6,710 bases of DNA from Pirellulales bacterium (GTDB taxonomy: Bacteria > Planctomycetota > Planctomycetia > Pirellulales > JALHPA01): assembly GCA_022842745.1 (NCBI GenBank), contig JALHPA010000148.1, forward strand, positions 1-6,710, written 5' to 3'. Of the stretch, positions 1 through 5,250 are shown piece by piece. The notes under the pieces are model-generated. The model was given only the letters and a program-made list of their open reading frames with translations, was not told the origin of the DNA and searched no databases. Each line of letters starts with the position of its first letter. The stretch's first letter is position 1. Position numbers and translations under genes: made by a program.

Positions 1-1785
1 GGGAAAGGTGGGGGTGTGGAACGCGCGGCCCGGGATGGCAAACTCTTGTTTGGTACGATCGATATCCGCAATCGAGTCCAAGCCGGGGACAATTTTGGCG
101 ATCAATTCGCGGATTTGGCCGGCGCCGCGCAAAGCGTTCCAGTCGATTGGCTCTTTGGCCGGCAGAACGCGAGCCGCCAGGTTGGCGACGATCTCGATTT
201 CGCTGCGCGGTCCCTCGTGCCGACGCGGGCCGCCGTCGCTCAAGCGGATGTAGCTGAACATCGACTCCTGCGTGGTCGGTTCCGGCTCTTCGTCGCGGGC
301 AAGGACCGGCAGTATCAGTGTTTCTTTGCCGAGGCCCCAAGCATGGCCGGTATTCAGGGTGGTATTCAGGTAGACGAGCAGATCGAGCCGGCTGAGGGCC
401 TGCTGTGCAAATTTGGAATCGGGATTGGAGCCGAACAGATTCCCTCCCAGGCATAATCCAAACTTCAGCTCGCCGGTTGCGGCGCCTTCCATGCAGGCCA
501 TCGTATCGAGGCCCGGCGTCGTCGGCAGTCGGACGCCAAAGTGCGACTCGAGCCGCTCGAAGATGGCGTCTCGCAATTTGGGAGTGACCCCCACGGTGCC
601 AATCCCTTGGACGTTGGAATGCCCGCGAATGGGAAGCACGCCCGCTCGCCGCCGCCCAATCATGCCGCGGAGCAGCGCCAGATTCGCGATTGCTTGAACA
701 TTCTGTGCCCCGTGCCGGTGGTGGGTGATGCCCATCGTCCACATGAAGACGACGTTTTTGGCGCGGGCATACTTTTCCGCCATGGCGTCGATTTCGCCGC
801 GAGAGACGCCCGACTTGGCAGTGATTTCGTCCCAGGAAAGTTCACGGAGCCGGGCCTGCAGCTCGGGCCAGCCATCGCAGAATTGGTTGACGAAGGGGAC
901 CTCGACGGCGCCCAGCTCGTCGATCCGCTTGGCGATGCCGTAGAGCATCGCCAGATCGCCGCCGATGTGCGGCTGGACGTAGAGACTGGCGATCTTGGTG
1001 CCGAAGAGCAAACTGCGCGCGTCGCTGGGAACGCGGAAATTGACCAGGCCGGTTTCGACGATCGGATTGACGACGATGCACTCGCCGCGGTTGCGGCGGA
1101 TTGTCATGAGCGAGCGCATCAGGCGGGGGTGGTTGCTGGCCGGATTGCCGCCAATCAGAAACACCAAATCGGCGTGCTCGATATCTTCAAGCTGGACGGT
1201 GCCCGCGCCAGTGCCGATGGAGCTGGCGAGACCGACGCCGCTGGCCTGGTGGCAATAAAAGCTGCAATTGTTGACGTTGTTGGTGCCGTAGATGCGGGCG
1301 AAGAGCTGGAGCAAAAAGCCGGCTTCGTTGGAACTGCGTCCGCTGAAGTACCAGAACGTCTGCTCGGGCGTTAAGGCCCTGAGCTTGCCGACGATTTTTT
1401 CTTCTGCCTGCTCCCAGGAAATCGGCTGGTAGTAGTTTTCCCCCTGTTTGTGCCAGAGGGGCTGAGTAATTCGCCCGCACGATTCGAGTTCGCGGGGGGA
1501 GAATGCCTGCAACTGGGGGACGGAGTAGGTGGGGAAGAAGTCGGCGGGAATGGCGCCTTGCATGTCGGCAACCATAGCCTGGAGCGACTTCTTGCAGACC
1601 TCGGGGAAGTGGCCGGCTTCGTTGACCATGCCCCCTTTTTGCCCTCCCATACCGAGGGCGCAGGTCTTGCAGGCGTTTTTGGACCGCATCGCCTTCCAGA
1701 GCTTGACGATGCCGCCGGCCTCGCGTCCCTTGCGGAAGGTGTAGCGGATCGCCTGCCAACCTCCGCCGGATTTTGGTTTGCGCAT
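1..1785 (-). CDS. FdhF/YdeP-family molybdopterin oxidoreductase (formate dehydrogenase alpha-like), C-terminus off the window
   Basis: A single open frame of 595 codons runs from ATG at 1785 off the left edge. An in-frame TAA at 1810-1812 and no other ATG between fix the start; no clear Shine-Dalgarno is seen. Family signatures include CHQASGVGL at 178-186, aligning with the selenocysteine/cysteine loop of formate dehydrogenase H, so Cys178 is the probable Mo ligand. Others are GGNPASNHP (212-220), IRGHSNVQG (386-394), LCLGGNLFGSNP (444-455) and LNTTLNTGH (473-481). The N-terminus has CKTC (39-42), Cys64 and Cys103, not the classical CxxCxxxC, so an Fe-S cluster is uncertain. Relatives are about 700-760 residues; the frame leaves the window near the start of the molybdopterin dinucleotide-binding domain. 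There is no twin-arginine signal, so a cytoplasmic location is likely. Family assignment is firm. Formate as substrate is only a guess, since YdeP-type members lack a proven formate activity. Confidence 0.9.
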   Translation of the reverse strand, partial: MRKPKSGGGWQAIRYTFRKGREAGGIVKLWKAMRSKNACKTCALGMGGQKGGMVNEAGHFPEVCKKSLQAMVADMQGAIPADFFPTYSVPQLQAFSPRELESCGRITQPLWHKQGENYYQPISWEQAEEKIVGKLRALTPEQTFWYFSGRSSNEAGFLLQLFARIYGTNNVNNCSFYCHQASGVGLASSIGTGAGTVQLEDIEHADLVFLIGGNPASNHPRLMRSLMTIRRNRGECIVVNPIVETGLVNFRVPSDARSLLFGTKIASLYVQPHIGGDLAMLYGIAKRIDELGAVEVPFVNQFCDGWPELQARLRELSWDEITAKSGVSRGEIDAMAEKYARAKNVVFMWTMGITHHRHGAQNVQAIANLALLRGMIGRRRAGVLPIRGHSNVQGIGTVGVTPKLRDAIFERLESHFGVRLPTTPGLDTMACMEGAATGELKFGLCLGGNLFGSNPDSKFAQQALSRLDLLVYLNTTLNTGHAWGLGKETLILPVLARDEEPEPTTQESMFSYIRLSDGGPRRHEGPRSEIEIVANLAARVLPAKEPIDWNALRGAGQIRELIAKIVPGLDSIADIDRTKQEFAIPGRAFHTPTFP

Positions 1786-1818
1786 GGGATGGCTCGGGAT
1801 TTGGGTGTGTTAGCCCTG

Positions 1819-1847
1819 ATTGTAACTGTGGGTTTGGAGCCGGTAAA
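1819..1847 (-). promoter_or_regulatory. Candidate sigma70-type promoter for the molybdopterin oxidoreductase
   Basis: On the minus strand, TTTACC (1842-1847, four of six matches to TTGACA) is followed after exactly 17 bases by TACAAT (1819-1824, five of six matches to TATAAT). Transcription would begin near 1812 and leave a leader of about 26 bases before the ATG at 1785. It overlaps a plus-strand candidate almost base for base. It was found by eye only and the consensus is borrowed from E. coli. Confidence 0.4.
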
Positions 1848-1849
1848 CT
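1820..1849 (+). promoter_or_regulatory. Candidate promoter for the VOC protein / beta-RFAP synthase pair
   Basis: TTGTAA (1820-1825) and TAAACT (1844-1849) are each four-of-six matches to the -35 and -10 hexamers and are separated by 18 bases. A start near 1856 would give a leader of about 50 bases before the ATG at 1908. The hexamers are shared with the opposing promoter candidate, so both polymerases could not bind at once. Match quality is modest. Confidence 0.28.
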
Positions 1850-1907
1850 AAGGGGCGGGGCGAACGCGTGTCGGGCAGGCGCTTGAGACTCTTTCTAGGA
1901 GCGGTCG

Positions 1908-2324
1908 ATGGAAGCGACGCCACGCGTGACCGGAATTGGGGGGATTTTTATCCGAGCGCGCGATCCTGACACGCTGCGCGCATGGTACCAACGGCACTTG
2001 GGAATCGATGTGCAAGCTTGGGGGGGAACGGCGTTTCGCTGGCGGGACGACCCGACGGCCGCGACAGCCGACGGCCAAGCGGCGGCTGAGGGGACGACGG
2101 TATGGTCGATATTTGCGGCCGAGTCGCCGTATTTCCCGGGGGCATTCATGGTCAACTATCGGGTTGCCGATTTGGACGGCCTGTTGAACGCGTTGCGGGC
2201 CGAGGGATGCGAGGTGGACGAAAAGACGGACCAATCGGACTTCGGCAAGTTCGGCTGGGTGGCGGATCCGGAAGGCAACCGGGTCGAATTGTGGGAGCCG
2301 CCGCGACCCGCCACATCCGGTTAG
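1908..2324 (+). CDS. VOC-superfamily (glyoxalase/bleomycin-resistance fold) protein
   Basis: This 138-residue protein has the two beta-alpha-beta-beta-beta modules of a VOC domain. The first starts at GIGGIFIRARDPDTLRAWY (9-27) and the second at MVNYRVADLDGLLNAL (81-96). The end, DPEGNRVELWEPP (120-132), is the typical closing strand, with Glu127 at the usual metal-ligand position. The first-strand position that often carries His in metal-dependent glyoxalases is hydrophobic here (GGIFI), so metal binding may be incomplete. The start is supported by AGGAG at 1897-1901, six bases upstream. The gene is followed after 22 bases by the beta-RFAP synthase gene in the same direction, so the two may be co-transcribed. 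Substrate is unknown: VOC proteins include lyases, dioxygenases, epimerases and binding proteins. The fold is clear; a role in C1 metabolism would be guilt by association. Confidence 0.88.
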   Translation: MEATPRVTGIGGIFIRARDPDTLRAWYQRHLGIDVQAWGGTAFRWRDDPTAATADGQAAAEGTTVWSIFAAESPYFPGAFMVNYRVADLDGLLNALRAEGCEVDEKTDQSDFGKFGWVADPEGNRVELWEPPRPATSG

Positions 2325-2346
2325 CGCAGCGCGCGGACGACAAAGC

Positions 2347-3306
2347 ATGATGGTCCATTCGTTTACGGTATCCGCTCCGAGCCGCCTGCACTTCGGAATG
2401 TTCTCGTTTGGCCAGGCCGGCACGCGGCAATTTGGCGGGGTGGGGGCGATGGTTCGCCCGCCGGCGATGGAACTGCGGCTGTCGGCCGACGCCGCGTTTC
2501 ACGTGATCGGCCCTGGGGCTGAGCGGATCCGCGCGATCGCCGGCACGGTCGCCGAGCGGCTGGGATGCGGAGAGCTGCCGGGAGTGCGTCTAGAAGTGCA
2601 TAGCGCGGCGCCGGCGCATCGCGGTCTTGGGTCGGGGACGCAAATGGCGTTGGCCGTGGCCGCCGGTCTTCGGGCCTGGCTGGGGCTGGAACCGGCGGAC
2701 GCCGCGGAGTTGGCGCGGCTCACGGGGCGCGGAGAGCGGTCGGCGGTGGGGGCGCACGGATTTATCGAGGGGGGGCTGATCGTCGAGGCGGGGAAGCGGT
2801 CGCCCCGCGAACTTGGGCCGAGAGTCGCGCGGACGCCCGTGCCGGAAGCCTGGCGATGGCTGTTGATCGGCCGCCCTGAAGGCGGTGGACTGGCGGGCGA
2901 GGCCGAGCGGAGGGCATTTGCGCGATTGCCGCCGGTTCCGCGAACGACGACCGCCGAGCTGAGCCGGCTGGCGCTGTTGCGGCTGCTGCCGGCGGCGGCA
3001 GCGGCGGATTTCGAGGACTTCAGCGACGCTGTAACCCAGTTTGGGCGATTGGCCGGAGAGTGCTTCGCCGCGGTGCAGGGGGGGCCATACGTCGACGCGG
3101 GGACGGCCGAGTTGGTGGAAGCTGTGCGCCGGCAAGGAGTGGCGGGGGTGGGGCAATCGTCGTGGGGACCGACGGTGTTTGCGTTGGCCCCGGACGAAGC
3201 CGCCGCGCGGGATTTGCGGCAGCGGTTGTCGCGCACGGTCGGCGACGGGATCGAGATCCAAATCGCGCAGCCCGATAACCGAGGCGCGATCCTATCACCG
3301 GGCTAG
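2347..3306 (+). CDS. mptG: Beta-ribofuranosylaminobenzene 5'-phosphate synthase (GHMP-kinase fold)
   Basis: The enzyme condenses phosphoribosyl pyrophosphate with p-aminobenzoate or 4-hydroxybenzoate, with loss of CO2 and pyrophosphate. This is the first committed step towards the C1 carrier tetrahydromethanopterin. The 319 residues match the family's usual length. The N-terminus VSAPSRLHFGMF (8-19) is the opening strand of this GHMP subgroup. HRGLGSGTQMALAVAAGL (91-108) is the glycine-rich phosphate loop. Further signatures are RSAVGAHGFIEGGLIVEAG (131-149) and GVGQSSWGPTVFAL (267-280). The gene begins with two consecutive ATGs (2347 and 2350) and no convincing ribosome-binding site precedes either, so Met2 could be the true start. 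It lies 22 bases after the VOC gene and ends inside a palindrome shared with the converging neighbour. Other methanopterin genes are not in the window. Tetrahydromethanopterin genes are known from planctomycetes and methylotrophic proteobacteria. Confidence 0.9.
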   Translation: MMVHSFTVSAPSRLHFGMFSFGQAGTRQFGGVGAMVRPPAMELRLSADAAFHVIGPGAERIRAIAGTVAERLGCGELPGVRLEVHSAAPAHRGLGSGTQMALAVAAGLRAWLGLEPADAAELARLTGRGERSAVGAHGFIEGGLIVEAGKRSPRELGPRVARTPVPEAWRWLLIGRPEGGGLAGEAERRAFARLPPVPRTTTAELSRLALLRLLPAAAAADFEDFSDAVTQFGRLAGECFAAVQGGPYVDAGTAELVEAVRRQGVAGVGQSSWGPTVFALAPDEAAARDLRQRLSRTVGDGIEIQIAQPDNRGAILSPG

Positions 3307-3319
3307 CGGGACGCTAGCC
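3301..3319. terminator. Perfect palindrome carrying both convergent stop codons; possible bidirectional terminator
   Basis: GGCTAGCG (3301-3308), loop GGA and CGCTAGCC (3312-3319) form a perfect 8-bp stem. The TAG of the beta-RFAP synthase gene (3304-3306) lies in the left arm. The TAG of the minus-strand isomerase gene (3314-3316) lies in the right arm. Because the structure is symmetrical it would fold in transcripts from either side. Neither side has the run of U expected of a strong intrinsic terminator, so it may instead act as an RNA-end or pausing hairpin, or be coincidental. Confidence 0.45.
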
Positions 3320-4372
3320 GGCGGTCGGTGTGGGGTTTGAGGTAGCGCCGAGGCGGGGGTGGAGTTGTTGGAAATAGCTAACGCTGCGGCGGACGATTTC
3401 CAACTCCTCGGCAATCACGACGGCGGGAGGCTCCCCCCGTTCCCAGGCACTGCTGTAGGGCAAATCCGCGGGACGGCCGTGCGCCCAGCAGACCCGGAGC
3501 GCGCCCAAGAAGCGGGGAACCGAAGGCCGGGGGTAGGTCGACCACCAGCCATCGTCCAGGAAGGGGATGGTGCGGGTGGCTTGGGCGGCGATTTCGATGC
3601 CCGGCTGAACGGGATGGCCGTTGGCGAACACGATCTTGAGAATGGCGGGAAAATCGACGGCTCCCTCTCCCGCCGCACAGCGGACGAGGCGATATCCTTC
3701 TGGGGCCAGGTGGAGGGTGTAATCCTTAAGATGAATATGCCGGATGAGCGGCGCCAAGCGCCGCGCCGCCTCGACGGGGCACTCGCCCATCGCCAGCGGA
3801 TTGCCGGTATCGAAGGTGACTCCGAACGCCGGGCTGGCGCCGGACATCTCGGCAAGTTGCAACAGATCGTCGGTGGTGGCGTCCTGGTGGTTTTCGAGGG
3901 CCAGAGCGATCCCCAGGCGTTCGGCGTGCGGGAGGACTTCGCGCAAGCGGGCGGCGACCGCCTCCAGCCGGGTGGGCCACCCTTCCGGCAGCGTTCTCCG
4001 GTCGCCGCATAGGACGTTGCTGAGAGTCGCGCGGACTACTTTACAGCCGAGCGATTGAGCTTGCTTGAGGGTGTCGAGAAGATGGTCCGTGTCCGTGTCG
4101 GTGAGAATTCCGTAGTCGGCGATTAGCGCCAGCCCTCTGCGGCGCAACGCTTCCGCCAGGCCCTCTTTGGGAGGCGGAAGATCGACCCAGCGTCCTTCAA
4201 AAGAGGGCACGCGCGAGGAGAGGGGGATTTCGACGCCGGTCAGGCCCAATTCGGCCGCCAGGTCCATCAAGCCAGCGGCCGGCAACGGCTCGGGGTTGGG
4301 AATGCCGTCGCGGGCAGTAATGTAGCCCATCGTGTAGGGCAGACCGTAGCCAGTGAGCAAGTAGGGAAGCAT
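3314..4372 (-). CDS. Sugar phosphate isomerase/epimerase-like TIM-barrel protein (xylose isomerase / AP endonuclease 2 superfamily)
   Basis: The 352-residue protein shows the divalent-metal set of the superfamily in order: Glu160 (ALENHQD), Asp188 (VTFDTGNP), His214 with Lys216 (HIHLKDY) and Glu260 (PGIEIAAQ). The early strand GLTGVEIPL (43-51) is also typical. The family contains sugar and inositol epimerases, hydroxypyruvate isomerases and dehydroshikimate dehydratases, and I cannot tell which this is. It has no signal peptide, so it is probably cytoplasmic. After the last metal ligand there are about 90 further residues, including DDGWWSTYPRP (273-283), more than in the usual 270-300 residue members. 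The start is fixed by an in-frame TAA two codons before the ATG; a Shine-Dalgarno is not evident. It converges on the beta-RFAP synthase gene with seven bases between stops. Planctomycete genomes carry many such genes, so no link to neighbours is implied. Confidence 0.87.
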   Translation of the reverse strand: MLPYLLTGYGLPYTMGYITARDGIPNPEPLPAAGLMDLAAELGLTGVEIPLSSRVPSFEGRWVDLPPPKEGLAEALRRRGLALIADYGILTDTDTDHLLDTLKQAQSLGCKVVRATLSNVLCGDRRTLPEGWPTRLEAVAARLREVLPHAERLGIALALENHQDATTDDLLQLAEMSGASPAFGVTFDTGNPLAMGECPVEAARRLAPLIRHIHLKDYTLHLAPEGYRLVRCAAGEGAVDFPAILKIVFANGHPVQPGIEIAAQATRTIPFLDDGWWSTYPRPSVPRFLGALRVCWAHGRPADLPYSSAWERGEPPAVVIAEELEIVRRSVSYFQQLHPRLGATSNPTPTAG

Positions 4373-4442
4373 AGGGCGTTATCGAACAAAAAAGATCAAA
4401 CCGAAGGGAGTATTTTCTGCGCGGTTCGCCGAGCGTCGCCAG

Positions 4443-4501
4443 GCGATTTTACGAGAAGCCGGGCCAAATCGCGACGGGTTCAGGCCAAGGGCAAAATCGC
4501 G
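4443..4501. repeat. Three short half-sites (AAATCGC), one inverted
   Basis: GCGATTTT (4443-4450) is the exact reverse complement of AAAATCGC (4493-4500). A further AAATCGCG lies at 4466-4473 and matches 4494-4501, a direct repeat with a 28-base period. They lie in the spacer between divergent genes, where operators are expected. The units are only eight bases long, so chance is possible. Confidence 0.35.
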
Positions 4502-4542
4502 GGGCGGTTCGCGGGCCGCTGGGCCTTCCGGCAGCCGGCCAT

Positions 4543-4571
4543 TTGCTGTTCGTTCTTGGGGCAGCTACTAT
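4543..4571 (+). promoter_or_regulatory. Candidate promoter for the small membrane protein gene
   Basis: TTGCTG (4543-4548) and TACTAT (4566-4571) are separated by 17 bases and resemble -35 and -10 elements (three and four of six matches). Transcription would start near 4578, giving a leader of about 57 bases before the ATG at 4635. It was found by eye and is weak. Confidence 0.28.
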
Positions 4572-4634
4572 CGAGTGCGGCCCCGCGGGGGATCAATCGG
4601 CTGGGAGTGAAGTTTTTGGCTCGAGGGATCGGTC

Positions 4635-5222
4635 ATGTCCACATTGCTTGCGCTTCTGTTGGCTGCCTGGGTGGATTTTGGCTGGCAAGGGCTTGGGCAG
4701 GGGGGGGTAGAATACATCGTGCAGGTTCGCCCGGAGCAGTGGGAGAGCTTTCGCGAGCGCGGCTTCACAAGCGAGGTGCCGGCGAATTTGCGCGGCATTC
4801 GGCGGATCCGGATTGTCGTGGGGCAGGAGGCGCTGCCGAACGAGGGGACTGTACCAGCGGTCGCGCCGCCGGAAGCGGCGGTGGCGGCCAAGCCGCTGCT
4901 CCCCGCGTCGCCGAACGGCCCGCAGGATTCCCAGGCCGATGGCGCCCATACGGTGCGTTACAACCAACTGACCTCGGGAGATCAAGCCGACCCAAGCGCG
5001 GCGGGGGGGGCGAGTTCCTCGGATTCAGAGTCGCAGGCCCAAGCAGCGACCGCCGGTCAGACTTTCTGGCCGCTGGGGACGCAGGTGCAACTGCAATTGG
5101 GACTGGGGATTGCCGTGCTGGCGCTGGGGTTTTTGGCCTGGACGCATATCGGCTTGCGGGCACGGTATCGCAATCTGTTGCGAAAAGCGCACGTGCGCAG
5201 CGCGCTCATGAACGGCGGCTAA
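4635..5222 (+). CDS. Small membrane-anchored protein of unknown function
   Basis: I do not recognise a named family for this 195-residue protein. Residues 1-12 (MSTLLALLLAAW) look like a short signal peptide or anchor. A compact folded part follows at about 24-66, VEYIVQVRPEQWESF then VPANLRGIRRIRIVVGQ. Residues 70-145 are a low-complexity linker rich in Ala, Pro, Ser and Gln. A second hydrophobic helix spans about 150-170 (LQLGLGIAVLALGFLAWT). It is followed by a basic tail (RARYRNLLRKAHVR), which by the positive-inside rule puts the C-terminus in the cytoplasm and the folded part outside. The start is supported by GAGGG at 4623-4627, seven bases upstream. The coding sequence contains two runs of eight G (4700-4707 and 5003-5010). 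It converges on the ATPase gene with 28 bases between. I associate similar proteins with planctomycetes, from memory only. A longer overlapping frame on this strand (4556-5407) lacks these hallmarks. Confidence 0.78.
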   Translation: MSTLLALLLAAWVDFGWQGLGQGGVEYIVQVRPEQWESFRERGFTSEVPANLRGIRRIRIVVGQEALPNEGTVPAVAPPEAAVAAKPLLPASPNGPQDSQADGAHTVRYNQLTSGDQADPSAAGGASSSDSESQAQAATAGQTFWPLGTQVQLQLGLGIAVLALGFLAWTHIGLRARYRNLLRKAHVRSALMNGG

Positions 5223-5250
5223 ATTTGGCGGATCTTGAGCGGCTGAGGAG

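Larger units (their letters stand above)
4373..4634. other. Divergent intergenic region
   Basis: This 262-base spacer lies between two genes read away from each other and should hold both their promoters. The left part is AT-richer, with six A at 4388-4393. The middle contains three copies of a short AAATCGC half-site, and the right part has a promoter-like pair. I see no convincing small reading frame or RNA gene. Confidence 0.6.

Noticed and set aside
541..1374. 277-residue open frame on the plus strand opposite the molybdoenzyme
   Set aside because: It is antisense to a frame full of family motifs, has no recognisable domain, and is of a kind common in high-GC coding DNA.
1848..2423. 191-residue minus-strand frame opposite the VOC gene
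   Set aside because: It covers the divergent promoter region and the VOC gene, has Arg/Pro-rich composition, and shows no domain.
2499..3236. 245-residue minus-strand frame opposite beta-RFAP synthase
   Set aside because: It is a mirror frame of a well-supported gene, with compositionally biased Arg/Pro/Ser-rich translation and no motifs.
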